NCBI GenBank assembly: GCA_038745585.1
Contig: JBCDLH010000006.1
Coordinates: 186,001 to 250,000, forward strand
From: HLUCCA09 sp038745585
Lineage (GTDB): Bacteria; Pseudomonadota; Alphaproteobacteria; Rhodobacterales; Rhodobacteraceae
DNA length: 64,000 nt
Direction of reading: 5' to 3'
The first letter of the stretch is position 1, and each line of letters opens with the position of its first letter. This document shows, piece after piece, positions 43,231 through 52,346 of this stretch. A program made the position numbers and the translations under genes. A model generated the notes under the pieces. It was given only the letters and a program-made list of their open reading frames with translations, was not told where the DNA came from and did no database searches.

Positions 43231-43315
43231 GCAATCCTCCGGTGGCGGACGCCCGGGCCGAGGCGACGGGCGGTGGCCCCTGGCGGGCCGTCCCAGAGCA
43301 CAATAGGGTTCGCCG

Positions 43316-44341
43316 ATGGGCGCGACAAATCAAGACGCAGCGTCACGGATGGAGCGCGAGGGGATGCCTGCGGGTCACACGGAAGTTCTGGACGCGGGTC
43401 AGGCAGGAATCGCGCGCGCGGCAACGCTTTTGCGGGCAGGCGGCTGTGTCGCGTTTCCGACGGAAACGGTCTACGGGCTCGGGGCGAATGCCGGCTCCGG
43501 CGCGGCCGTGGCGGGGATCTTCGAGGCGAAGGGGCGGCCCCGTTTCAATCCGCTGATCGTCCATGTGCCGAGCCTGTCTGCAGCGCAGGAGATCGGCGTG
43601 ATCTCGGGCCCTGCGCAGCGCTTGGCGGAGGCGTTTTGGCCCGGTCCGCTAACGCTCGTCGTCCCGCTCCGGGAGGCGGCCGGGATCAGCCCGCTCGTGA
43701 CGTCCGGGCTCGACACCATCGGATTGCGGGTGCCTCAAAGCGCTGTGGCGCAAGCCCTTCTGCGCGAGGTCGGCCAGCCTATTGCGGCGCCCTCTGCCAA
43801 CCCGTCCGGTCGGGTCAGCCCGACCACCGCTGCGCATGTGCTCGACGGGCTCGCGGGCCGGATCGCGGCGGTGCTCGATGGCGGTACGGCAGAGGTGGGG
43901 CTTGAGAGCACCATCATCGGTTTTGCCGAAGCGGGAACTGTCCCGCAGCTTCTGCGACCCGGAGGATTGCCGAGTGAGGTGCTCGAGGAGGCTCTGGGAA
44001 GGCCACTTTCGGCCCGTCCGGATCCTGCTCGCAGTGATAGAAAGGTGATCGCGCCGGGCCAGCTTTCCACGCATTATGCGCCCCGTAAGTCCTTGCGTTT
44101 GGAGGCCGAGGCGCCACGGGAGGGCGAGCTTTGGCTCGGCTTTGGCGCGCCGGCTGTGCATCCAGGCCTGACCTTATCCGCGTCTGGGGATCTGCGGGAA
44201 GCGGCGGCCGCGCTCTTTGGACACCTCCGGCGTTTGGATAGAATGGAGGGCATTGGGATCGCGGTTGCGCCGGTCCCAGAGGTCGGTCTCGGGCGCGCGA
44301 TCAACGACCGGCTGCGGCGGGCTGCGGCGCCGCGGCGCTAG
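43316..44341 (+). CDS. L-threonylcarbamoyladenylate synthase (Sua5/TsaC type)
   Basis: Makes threonylcarbamoyl-AMP for t6A37 of tRNA. The 341-residue product has the YrdC domain (FPTETVYGLGANA, RFNPLIVHV, SANPSGRVSPT) and a C-terminal Sua5 domain with the linker PGQLSTHYAP. Either the ATG at 43316 or an internal ATG at 43364 could be used; the second has GGAG 9 nt upstream. It complements mtaB, which modifies t6A further. It is divergent from the dehydrogenase gene by 85 nt. Confidence 0.93.
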   Translation: MGATNQDAASRMEREGMPAGHTEVLDAGQAGIARAATLLRAGGCVAFPTETVYGLGANAGSGAAVAGIFEAKGRPRFNPLIVHVPSLSAAQEIGVISGPAQRLAEAFWPGPLTLVVPLREAAGISPLVTSGLDTIGLRVPQSAVAQALLREVGQPIAAPSANPSGRVSPTTAAHVLDGLAGRIAAVLDGGTAEVGLESTIIGFAEAGTVPQLLRPGGLPSEVLEEALGRPLSARPDPARSDRKVIAPGQLSTHYAPRKSLRLEAEAPREGELWLGFGAPAVHPGLTLSASGDLREAAAALFGHLRRLDRMEGIGIAVAPVPEVGLGRAINDRLRRAAAPRR

Positions 44342-44451
44342 GGTGCGAGCAAGGGCCCGCCCGCTCTCCGCTCGGACCGTCGCCCATCCGCCCGCCCCGA
44401 CGCTCCGAGCAGAGCGCGGACGGGCCCGGACCTGTCGGGGAGGGGAGCGCT

Positions 44452-47148
44452 TTAGAAGCGGTCGAGCAGGCGGCGGAGGTAGTCGAGCTCGACATCGGGC
44501 CGCTCTTGCTCGGCGGCGCGTCGGCGGATCTCGTCGAGGAGGTCCCGGGCGCGGCGGTAGACATCGTCGCCCTGCAACAGGTTCTCTTGCGTGCCGAGCG
44601 GGCCGTTGTTCCCGCCGTCGCGACCGAGGGGGTCGCGCCGACCGTTCGGGTTGGCCTGGCCGAGCGCTTCGCCCTGTTGGCCCTGACCCTGCTGTTGTTG
44701 TGCGAGCGCTTCGCCGAGGTTGCGCATCCCCTCGCGCAGGGCTTCCATCGCTTGGGCCTGTTCGTCGATGGCGCCGGCGAGGTCGTCGTTACGGAGCTCG
44801 TTCTCGGCGCGTTCCATCGCCCTACCGGCACGGCCGAGCGAGTCCCGCGCCGCGTCGCCCTCGGCCGTTCCGGCACCGGGCAGGTTTTGGGTCTGCCGGT
44901 CGAGTTCTCGGCGCAACTCGCGTTGTCGTTGCGCTAAATCGTCGGCGGATGGCATTCCGCTTTCGCCTTGCTGTCCCTGGCCCGGCATCTGGTTTTGCCC
45001 CTGCCCCGGCTGGCCCTGGCCGAATTGCTGGCCTTGCCCTGGCTGTTGGCCTTGCCCTGGCTGTTGGCCTTGGCCCGGCTGCTGGCCCTGTTGTCCCTGC
45101 TGCCCGTGACCAAACTGCTGGCCCTGTTGACCTTGCTGGCCTTGTTGCCCGGGGTTAAACTGTTCTTGGAGATCGCGAAACGCTTCGTCCGAGAGGCCTT
45201 GCTGCTCGCGCAGGGTCTCGGCCAAGCCCTCCATCGCCTGCTGGCCGGGGCTCGGCTGGCCCTGGCCTGGCTGGCCCTGCGTGACTTGCATATTCTCCAT
45301 CATCTGGCGGAGCTGGTCGAGCAGCGCTTGCGCCTCGGCCGTGCGCCCTTCTTCCATGAGCTGCTGCAGGCGGTCGAGCATCTCTTGGAGCTGGTTGCCG
45401 GTCATTTCCTGCGCGTTTTCCGAAAGCTGCTCTTGGGCATTCGGGTCCTGCTGGCGGGCGAGCTGGTTCATGTATTCCTGCATCGCATCGCGCAACTCTT
45501 GCATGAGCTCGGCGATCTCTTCGTCTGAGGCACCGTTGCGGATCGCTTCTGCGAGCCGGTCCTGCGCGCGGCGCAGGCGTTCGAGCGCGTCCGAAAGGTC
45601 GCCTTCCTCAATGTTGAGCGCGATCTGCCAGAGCGCTTCGGCGATTTCTTCCTGCGCGCTTTCGTCAAGTCCGCCCTCTACGGTCATCGCGGTTTCTAAG
45701 CGCATGAGCGCAAAGCGCAGCTGAAGATAGATCGAGGTGTCGCGAAAGACGTCGTCGGGTACGTGGCTGACGGCGCGGATGATCTGCGCCACACGGGGCG
45801 CATTGGCTCGGGCCCAAAGAAGGTCGCGGCGTTGCTCGATAAGGGCCGCGGCCAGCGGATCGAAGAACCGCCGACCGGGAAGGGCCTCAAGCTCCAGCGG
45901 CTCGGAAAACCCTTCGTTTCCGAGGGCATCAAGCGCCATCAAGCGGAAGGTGACGGGCAGGCCTGACCACGGGTGCTTCGAGAAATCCTCCACTATCGTC
46001 TCGGTAAAGCTGTCGCGTCCACCGGTGATCGGCATCGGCAAGTCGAGAAGCAGCGGATCGCGCGGATCAGGCTCTGCGGCGAGGCCATGCTGCCGGTTGA
46101 GGGCAGCGAGGTCGATCCGGATCGTGCCACGCCCTGAAACGACGCCGTAATCGTCCTCGGCCGCGTAGGGCTGGCTAAACTGCCCGGCGGCCTCTCGTTC
46201 CATGGCGCCGTCGAAACGGATGCGGGGGGCGGTGTCGGGGACGACGGAGATCTCCCAACTGCGCCCGCCCGGCCCGTCGATCGACAGCGCGCCGGCTTGC
46301 GCAATTTCGAAGGATTGCGCGGCATCCGAGGCGGGCGGTACGGCGTGCGCCGCGCGGCCGGAAACGGTCTCGGCCACGGTCAGGTCGCCGACCGCGCCGT
46401 ATAACCTCAGTGAAACGCGGCTGCCCTGGGGGACGCTCAGATCGGGCCCCGCAATGTCGTTTAGGTACAGGCTCGGCTTGCCGGTATGAACGGGCGGCTC
46501 GACCCAGCCCTCCCAAGCCGGGCCAGCGGCCAGCTCTCCCCCCGGGCCGAGAGAGGACGCGTCGGCAAGGCTCGCGGCGCGCCAGACAGAGCCGAAGAGC
46601 AAGCCCGCGACGAGCGCCGTCAGCGCGACGTAGCGCAGCGCATAGGGATCGCGTGAGGCAAGGCTGAGATCGGGCGAGACGGCGCTCGCGCCTGCGGCGC
46701 GCTCGGCCATGAGGCGGATATGCGCCGACCAGACAGCAACTGAGGCATCGTCCGCCGCGCCGATGGCCTGAACATCCCGAAGGGCTTGGAGCGGTCGGCC
46801 CGGAAGCGTCGCGTCTAGGCGCTCGGTCGCATCTTCCCGCGTTGGCCAGTGAAAACTCCGCACGCCGCTCCAAACAAACCATAGCACGGACACCAGCCCG
46901 ATGACCCCGGTCGCCCAGATGGCCTCGAGCGGCAGTGCCTCATGGAGGCCAAAAAAGAGCAGCGCAGCGAATGCGATAAGAACAGACCAAACGGGCCAGA
47001 ACGACCGCGTGACGCGCTCGGCAAGGAGCCCGATACGGGTGAGCCGCAGCGGGCGGGTCAGTTTGCGAAGCGCTTTGGTTTTGACGTCGGAGGAGTAATC
47101 CTGCGAGGCGGCTCTGCTTTTCGGGGCGCTGGGGCGGTCGACGGTCAT
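44452..47148 (-). CDS. TIGR02302/DUF4175 family membrane protein with Gln-rich region
   Basis: An 898-residue protein with two N-terminal membrane helices (about 48-68 and 72-92), a third helix near 175-195, a long periplasmic or cytoplasmic region, and a very Gln/Gly-rich low-complexity stretch (about 665-730) followed by coiled-coil-like sequence. This matches the alphaproteobacterial TIGR02302/DUF4175 family, of unknown function. The ATG at 47148 is set by AAAGGAG 5 nt upstream. It is downstream of lysA. Confidence 0.88.
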   Translation of the reverse strand: MTVDRPSAPKSRAASQDYSSDVKTKALRKLTRPLRLTRIGLLAERVTRSFWPVWSVLIAFAALLFFGLHEALPLEAIWATGVIGLVSVLWFVWSGVRSFHWPTREDATERLDATLPGRPLQALRDVQAIGAADDASVAVWSAHIRLMAERAAGASAVSPDLSLASRDPYALRYVALTALVAGLLFGSVWRAASLADASSLGPGGELAAGPAWEGWVEPPVHTGKPSLYLNDIAGPDLSVPQGSRVSLRLYGAVGDLTVAETVSGRAAHAVPPASDAAQSFEIAQAGALSIDGPGGRSWEISVVPDTAPRIRFDGAMEREAAGQFSQPYAAEDDYGVVSGRGTIRIDLAALNRQHGLAAEPDPRDPLLLDLPMPITGGRDSFTETIVEDFSKHPWSGLPVTFRLMALDALGNEGFSEPLELEALPGRRFFDPLAAALIEQRRDLLWARANAPRVAQIIRAVSHVPDDVFRDTSIYLQLRFALMRLETAMTVEGGLDESAQEEIAEALWQIALNIEEGDLSDALERLRRAQDRLAEAIRNGASDEEIAELMQELRDAMQEYMNQLARQQDPNAQEQLSENAQEMTGNQLQEMLDRLQQLMEEGRTAEAQALLDQLRQMMENMQVTQGQPGQGQPSPGQQAMEGLAETLREQQGLSDEAFRDLQEQFNPGQQGQQGQQGQQFGHGQQGQQGQQPGQGQQPGQGQQPGQGQQFGQGQPGQGQNQMPGQGQQGESGMPSADDLAQRQRELRRELDRQTQNLPGAGTAEGDAARDSLGRAGRAMERAENELRNDDLAGAIDEQAQAMEALREGMRNLGEALAQQQQGQGQQGEALGQANPNGRRDPLGRDGGNNGPLGTQENLLQGDDVYRRARDLLDEIRRRAAEQERPDVELDYLRRLLDRF
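44966..45155. repeat. low-complexity Gln/Gly-Gln tandem codons
   Basis: Imperfect tandem GGCCTTGCCCTGGCTGTT-like units encode GQQPGQGQQ repeats on the minus strand, inside the TIGR02302 protein. These are protein-level low-complexity, not a CRISPR array. Confidence 0.8.
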
Positions 47149-47227
47149 CTCGCTCCTTTCACCGGCGCCCGGGGCGCGCTGCATCAGCATAAGCGTGTCG
47201 AAGCGAGGGGCCCTGCGCAAGTGCCGC

Positions 47228-48496
47228 CTAGTCCAGCCACTCCGGTATCATATCCCGCCTCAGCATTTCGTCAAAGGTAGGGCGCTGGCGAATGACAGCG
47301 AATTGATGCTGATCGACCAGCACCTCCGGCACCAGGGGGCGGGAGTTGTATTCTGACGCCATCACGGCGCCATAGGCGCCGGCAGAGCGGAAGGCGACGA
47401 GATCGCCGTCACGGAGGGGCGGCAGGGCGCGCGCTTTGGCAAAGGTGTCGCTCGACTCGCAGACCGGGCCGACCACGTCGACCTCTTGGTGCTCGATGCC
47501 CGCCGGCGGCTCGATCAGCGGCACGATGTCGTGGTGGGCGCCATACATCGCAGGGCGCATGAGGTCGTTCATGGCCGCATCCAGGATCAGGAAGGCTCGC
47601 CGCTCGCCCGGTTTGCGGTAGATCACGCGGGAGACGAGAATGCCGGCATTGCCCGCGATCAGGCGCCCGGGCTCGATCTGGATCTCACAGCCGAGATGTC
47701 CGAGCGTGCGCTCGATCAGCGCGCCGTATTCCATTGGCAAGGGCGGGGCCGCATTTGAGCGGGTATAGGGGATACCGAGCCCGCCACCGAGGTCGAGCCG
47801 CTGGATCGTGTGGCCGTCTGCGCGGAGGGTCTCCGTCAGGTCGCCAACCTTTCGATAGGCGGCTTCAAAGGGTGTGAGATCCGTCAGTTGTGAGCCGATA
47901 TGCACGTCGATCCCGACGACTTCGATGCCCGGCAGACGCCCGGCTTGTGCATAGATCTCGCGCGCCCGTTCAAAGGCGATCCCGAATTTGTCCTCCTTGC
48001 GGCCGGTCGAGATCTTGTCGTGCGTCTTGGCATCGACATCCGGGTTGACGCGCAGCGTGATCGGAGCGCGCAGGCCGAGGCAATTTGCGACCTCCGAGAG
48101 AGCGCAGAGCTCGGGCTCGGATTCGACGTTGATCTGGCGGACGCCGCCCTCGAGCGCGAGGCGCATCTCCTCCCGCGTCTTGCCGACGCCGGAAAAGACG
48201 ATCCGACCGCCTTCGACCCCCGCAGCCTTCGCGCGCAGGTACTCGCCGCCCGAGACGACGTCCATCCCTGCGCCAAGGTCGCCGAGCACCTTCAGCAAGG
48301 CCACGTTCGAGGCCGCTTTGACCGAATAGCAGATAAGATGCGGGCCCCATCCGAGCGCTTCGTCGAAGAGGCCGTAGTGCCGGCGCAGCGTAGCCGCCGA
48401 ATAGCAGTAGAACGGTGTACCGATACTCTCGGCAATCGCCTGAAGCGGAACATCCTCCGCTTGGAGCTGCCCGTTCCGATAGAGAAAGTGATCCAT
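47228..48496 (-). CDS. lysA: diaminopimelate decarboxylase
   Basis: PLP-dependent last step of lysine synthesis. The 422-residue protein has the PLP-Lys region YSVKAASN, the GGGLGIPY loop, and the C-terminal catalytic residues including CESSDTFAKARALPPLRDGD with the conserved CES. The ATG at 48496 overlaps the DUF2834 stop (TAATG). A longer frame to 48706 lies inside the DUF2834 gene. Confidence 0.96.
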   Translation of the reverse strand: MDHFLYRNGQLQAEDVPLQAIAESIGTPFYCYSAATLRRHYGLFDEALGWGPHLICYSVKAASNVALLKVLGDLGAGMDVVSGGEYLRAKAAGVEGGRIVFSGVGKTREEMRLALEGGVRQINVESEPELCALSEVANCLGLRAPITLRVNPDVDAKTHDKISTGRKEDKFGIAFERAREIYAQAGRLPGIEVVGIDVHIGSQLTDLTPFEAAYRKVGDLTETLRADGHTIQRLDLGGGLGIPYTRSNAAPPLPMEYGALIERTLGHLGCEIQIEPGRLIAGNAGILVSRVIYRKPGERRAFLILDAAMNDLMRPAMYGAHHDIVPLIEPPAGIEHQEVDVVGPVCESSDTFAKARALPPLRDGDLVAFRSAGAYGAVMASEYNSRPLVPEVLVDQHQFAVIRQRPTFDEMLRRDMIPEWLD

Positions 48497-48825
48497 TATC
48501 CGGTCTGCTTTGCGCCGGACCGGGAGCGCAGAAAGAGGTAGAGCGGCAGGCCGCAGCTCACCCCGATGCAGTAGATCGAAGGGATTGCGATGAGCGACAA
48601 CCAGTCCTTGCGCTGGATCGCCTCGGCGATGATCCAGATCGTCAGCGCGACGGCCGCTATTGTGAGATCCCAGACCAGGCCGGTCGTCGAGGCATTCACG
48701 TACCAAGCGTCGATAAGACCGCTAAGGCCTGTTCCGCTCTCGTTCATATAGGACAAGAACCAGTACATCGGGTGGACGGTGCCCCAGATCGCCAGGGCGA
48801 GAAAGAGCAGGCGGAGCGGTGGCAT
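48496..48825 (-). CDS. DUF2834-like small membrane protein
   Basis: A 109-residue protein with about three hydrophobic helices and the opening PPLRLLFLALAIWGTVHPMYWF. This resembles the DUF2834 family. Function unknown. Its stop and the lysA start share one base. Upstream is a 268-nt gap to the transglycosylase gene with nothing evident. Confidence 0.75.
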   Translation of the reverse strand: MPPLRLLFLALAIWGTVHPMYWFLSYMNESGTGLSGLIDAWYVNASTTGLVWDLTIAAVALTIWIIAEAIQRKDWLSLIAIPSIYCIGVSCGLPLYLFLRSRSGAKQTG

Positions 48826-49093
48826 ACGGGATCCTTAAATTGCGGTCCGGTGGGCGCGACGGGCGGGAGGTAGCGTGGATGGCGCGGGGTGTCCATCCGC
48901 CCTTGAGGATGGTTCCGCGGCTCAACGTCAGGCTGCGCGGGCGTGTCTTCGGTGTCGTCTTGCACGCGCGATGCGGCGACGGGTTTAGCCTGTAGATCCG
49001 ACCGACCCGGTGCAGTTTGATGTCGTGCACTATGCTGCGGGTAGAAGGGTCGATACGTGTCTGTTCGCATGGCCGCCATGTGACGGGCCTGTC

Positions 49094-50305
49094 TCAAAGG
49101 GCGTCAAGAAGCGTTTGTGTCGGCCAGGCATCCGCGGGAAGGCTGAGCCGCTGCTGCTCTTGGCGCACCGCCTCGCGCGTCTTTGCGCCGAGGATGCCGT
49201 CTATCCCGCCGACATCGTAGCCGCGCGCGGCGAGTTTCTCCTGGAGCTCTTCGAGTTGCGCCCCGCTGAGCCCCGGTTCTGGCGAACCGGCCCGGTAAAC
49301 CTCCGCCCCCTCAAGACGGGTGGCAAAGTAGGCGGCGGTCAAGGCATAGACAAAGCTCTGATTCCACTCAAAATAGACGTCAAAATTCGGATAGGCGAGG
49401 AATGCGGGGCCGCCGCGGCCCTGCGGCACGAGGAGGCGCGCGTCGAGACCTGCTGGGCCGAGCCCGCCCTCGCGGGGGCGCACGCCAAGTGTCTCCCACT
49501 CCGAAACCGCGCGCCCGCCACCCAGGCCCGTCAGCGACCAGTCAAAAGCCGCGGGCACGACGACCTCGCGGAGCCACGGCTCGCCCGCGCGCCAGCCCAA
49601 GCTTTGGAGCATCTTGCCGCCCGACATAAGCGCGTCGGCAACGGAGGTTTTGAGCCGGACCTGTCCGTCATTGTCGCCGTCGACCCCGTTTTCGAGGATG
49701 TCGGAGGGCAGCATCTGGACCATCCCGATCTCACCGGCCCAAGCGCCGGTCGTCCGGTCGGGATCGAGATCGCCGCTGGCAAAGAGCTCCAGCGCGGCAA
49801 AGATCTGCGGCCGGAAAAGCTCGGGCCGTCTACAATCGTGCGCAAGCGTGACGAGGGCGTTCACGGTGTTGAAGTCGCCCTGCACCGCGCCGAAATCTGT
49901 CTCGAACGCCCAAAAGGCGAGGAGAACGCCGCGCGGCACGCCGTACTCCGCTTCAATTCGGTCAAAGATAGCGTCGTGGCGCTCAGCGTTGCGGCGGCCA
50001 TTTTCGATCCTGTCGCGGCTGATGAGGCGCTGGGAGAATTCCAGAAACGGAAGCTGGAACACGCCTTGGCGCCGATCGGCTCGAATGACGGCCGGATCCT
50101 GTCGGACGCCATCGAAGAAGAGCCTTGCGACCGATGGCTCTATGCCGCTGGCGATGGCCTCCGCCTCGAGTGCCGCGACGAAGTTGCGGAAGTCGCCGCC
50201 GCATGCCCCTCGCGCCGGGCTCGCCGTGAGAGTGAGCGCCATCAGCGTTGCCGCGACGCAAGCGACGCCTTGGAGTGCGCGTTCTGGGTGAGTCGGTCGT
50301 GTCAT
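49094..50305 (-). CDS. membrane-associated lytic murein transglycosylase (MltB family)
   Basis: Cleaves peptidoglycan glycan strands. The 403-residue protein has a signal peptide (residues 1-33, ending SPARGACG), an SLT_2 MltB-type domain with catalytic Glu in FWAFETDFGAVQ, and a C-terminal PG_binding_1 domain (LSGAQLEELQEKLAARGYDVGGIDG). The ATG at 50305 is used here; the ATG at 50326 would add seven residues, and neither SD is strong. Whether it is lipidated is unclear; no lipobox is seen. Confidence 0.92.
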   Translation of the reverse strand: MTRPTHPERALQGVACVAATLMALTLTASPARGACGGDFRNFVAALEAEAIASGIEPSVARLFFDGVRQDPAVIRADRRQGVFQLPFLEFSQRLISRDRIENGRRNAERHDAIFDRIEAEYGVPRGVLLAFWAFETDFGAVQGDFNTVNALVTLAHDCRRPELFRPQIFAALELFASGDLDPDRTTGAWAGEIGMVQMLPSDILENGVDGDNDGQVRLKTSVADALMSGGKMLQSLGWRAGEPWLREVVVPAAFDWSLTGLGGGRAVSEWETLGVRPREGGLGPAGLDARLLVPQGRGGPAFLAYPNFDVYFEWNQSFVYALTAAYFATRLEGAEVYRAGSPEPGLSGAQLEELQEKLAARGYDVGGIDGILGAKTREAVRQEQQRLSLPADAWPTQTLLDAL

Positions 50306-50557
50306 GTCTTGGGTCTTTCGCTGCATCGCGTTCCGCTTGGTATGCGGCCTGGCGCAGTGCAGTATCGTGACACTCTGGCGCAGCACGACCCCGAACTCCG
50401 CCCAAACCTCAGACTTCATTGGCAAAGCTCCGCTTGGTTCGAGATTTTGCCCGCCAAGCATTAACCATTATGGAGTTGCCGTTAACTTTTAGGTAAAAGT
50501 CACCCTGCTACTTTCAACGTGGGGCTGTTAGTGCCGTTGATGCGGCACGGAGGCGAT

Positions 50558-50917
50558 ATGCACATCCTGATTGTGCAGGAGAATCGAGAGCTTGGGGGTG
50601 TTTGGTCCCGGCATCTCGAGCGCGAGGGACATACGACCGACCTGGTGCACTCGCAGGCCCAGGCGATCTCTGTCTTGCAGACGCGCGAGTGCCGCGTGAT
50701 CGTGCTTGATGTGCTCTTAAAGGACGGAAGTGCCTTCGCAGTCTCGGACTACGCAAGCTATCGTTGGCCCGAGGCGCGGGTCGTCTTCGTGACGTCATCG
50801 ACCTTCTTCTCCGACGGTTCGATCTTTCGGCACGCAGGCAACGCTTGTGCCTATCTGAAGGACGACACGGACCCATCCGACCTTGCCATGATGGTCAGTT
50901 ATTACGGGACGAGTTAG
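50558..50917 (+). CDS. stand-alone atypical receiver-domain protein
   Basis: A 119-residue CheY-fold protein with no output domain. The expected Asp pair of the acidic pocket is replaced by Q7-E8 in ILIVQENREL, but the phospho-acceptor Asp (D51, VLDVLLKDGSAF), the Thr/Ser switch (VTSS) and the Lys (YLKDD) are present. Phosphorylation may be altered or absent. The start at ATG 50558 has GGAGG 5 nt upstream. It stands between the divergently oriented transglycosylase and GS-hydroquinone reductase genes; no histidine kinase is near. Confidence 0.85.
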   Translation: MHILIVQENRELGGVWSRHLEREGHTTDLVHSQAQAISVLQTRECRVIVLDVLLKDGSAFAVSDYASYRWPEARVVFVTSSTFFSDGSIFRHAGNACAYLKDDTDPSDLAMMVSYYGTS

Positions 50918-51035
50918 CGTCGCGTCGACGGTGGGTCCGCGCGCCTTGGCATGTCTCGCGGGTTCCATGGCCCGACGATGCGAAGCACCGGCGTGTTGGC
51001 TTTGGCACAGTGCGCACTGACCTCCAAACGTCCCT

Positions 51036-52025
51036 TTACGCTGCGACAAGTCCATCTCGCCCATGCGGCGCCGTCCAGTCAATCTCCGGGCCGATGGGCA
51101 CGATGCGGTGTGGGTTAATGCTCTCATGACTGTAGTGGTAGTGCCGGATCGCGTGATCGAACCGTGTCGTGCCTGCAATCCCTGGCACTTGATAAAGCTC
51201 ACGCGCATAGGCGAAGACGTTGCTGTAGTCGACGAGCCGGGCGCGATTGCATTTGAAATGCCCATGATAGACGGCGTCGAACCGGAGCAGGGTCGGCAAT
51301 GCGCGCCAATCGGCTTCGGTGATTTGTGCGCCGGCCAAGTAGCGCTGGCGCGACAACCGGTCCTCTATCCAATCCAGCGTCTCGAAAACCTCCTGCACCG
51401 CGGTGTCATAGGCATTCTGGGAGGTTGCGAAGCCTGCGCGATAGACGCCGTTGTTTAGTGAGGGGTAGATCCGAGAGTTCACCGCATCGATTTCCGTGCG
51501 TAGTGGCGCGGGGTAGAAGTCCTGGCTGTCTCCGGTCAGGCCGTTGAAGGCGGCATTGAACATCCGGATGATCTCTGAGCTCTCGTTGGACACGATCGTG
51601 TCGCGCGCCGTGTCCCACAGGATCGGTACGGTCACGCGGCCGGACATGGTCGGCAGCGCCCGAAGATAGACATCCCGCGCAAAGCGCGCGCCATGTAGCG
51701 TGTCGCCGGTCGCACCGTCGAAATCGGTCGCGAACGTCCAGCCGTCTTTGAGCATGTCTGGGTGCACGACCGAGATGCCGATATGGCGCTCGAGCCCCTT
51801 GAGTGCTCGGAAGATCAGCGTGCGATGTGCCCACGGGCAGGCATAGGACACGTATAGGTGATATCGGCCGCTTTCGGCCGCGAACCCGCCATCGCCCGAG
51901 GGGCCCGGCGCGCCATCGGGCGTGATCCAATTGCGAAACTTCGCTTCGGTGCGCTTAAAGGCGCCGCCGGTCGAAGTCGTGTCGTACCAATGGTCATGCC
52001 ACACCCCATCGATCAATTGTCCCAT
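51036..52025 (-). CDS. yqjG: glutathionyl-hydroquinone reductase (YqjG/ECM4 type)
   Basis: Reduces glutathionyl-hydroquinones to hydroquinones, part of quinone detoxification. The 329-residue xi-class GST has the catalytic Cys in YVSYACPWAHR and the VSNESSEI and MLKDGWTF motifs. The ATG at 52025 has GGAGG 9 nt upstream; the ATG at 52040 would have none. It converges with the receiver gene. Confidence 0.93.
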   Translation of the reverse strand: MGQLIDGVWHDHWYDTTSTGGAFKRTEAKFRNWITPDGAPGPSGDGGFAAESGRYHLYVSYACPWAHRTLIFRALKGLERHIGISVVHPDMLKDGWTFATDFDGATGDTLHGARFARDVYLRALPTMSGRVTVPILWDTARDTIVSNESSEIIRMFNAAFNGLTGDSQDFYPAPLRTEIDAVNSRIYPSLNNGVYRAGFATSQNAYDTAVQEVFETLDWIEDRLSRQRYLAGAQITEADWRALPTLLRFDAVYHGHFKCNRARLVDYSNVFAYARELYQVPGIAGTTRFDHAIRHYHYSHESINPHRIVPIGPEIDWTAPHGRDGLVAA

Positions 52026-52346
52026 TGGTCCCGCCTCCATGTTTCGCGTGTTACAGAGTTATGCGGATGCCGCAGGATGTACACTTACGGGCTTGCAGAG
52101 CCGGTCTGCGCGATTGCACAGCGTTTTGGTGCAGCCTACGAAGTGGCTGCGATCGCAGAGACGCTGTGACGTCTAGCCACTCTTCTGGCAAACGTCTTTG
52201 GCGTTGTCCGCTAGAGGACGCGCGCCTCCTCTTGCGGAGCTTGCCTTCGTAGGGCGTCCCCGGGGACCATGCGCGCCGAAAGGGACGGTGCCGAACGCGA
52301 CAGTTTCGTCCGGCATTGGGCAACAGAGCGCGTCGCTTGTCCGACC
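52026..52346. other. gene-free stretch between yqjG and the PatB gene
   Basis: About 320 nt with no ORF of coding quality, no tRNA and no clear hairpin. It should hold the yqjG promoter at its left end and the transcription end of the PatB gene on the right. Nothing specific seen. Confidence 0.6.

Noticed and set aside
42196..43905. 569-codon open frame on the plus strand opposite the acyl-CoA dehydrogenase and Sua5 gene
   Set aside because: It is an antisense shadow of a GC-rich gene; no domain or SD, while the minus strand gives a full dehydrogenase.
44966..45155. CRISPR-like spacing of repeats
   Set aside because: The units are adjacent Gln/Gly codons in a protein frame without unique spacers.
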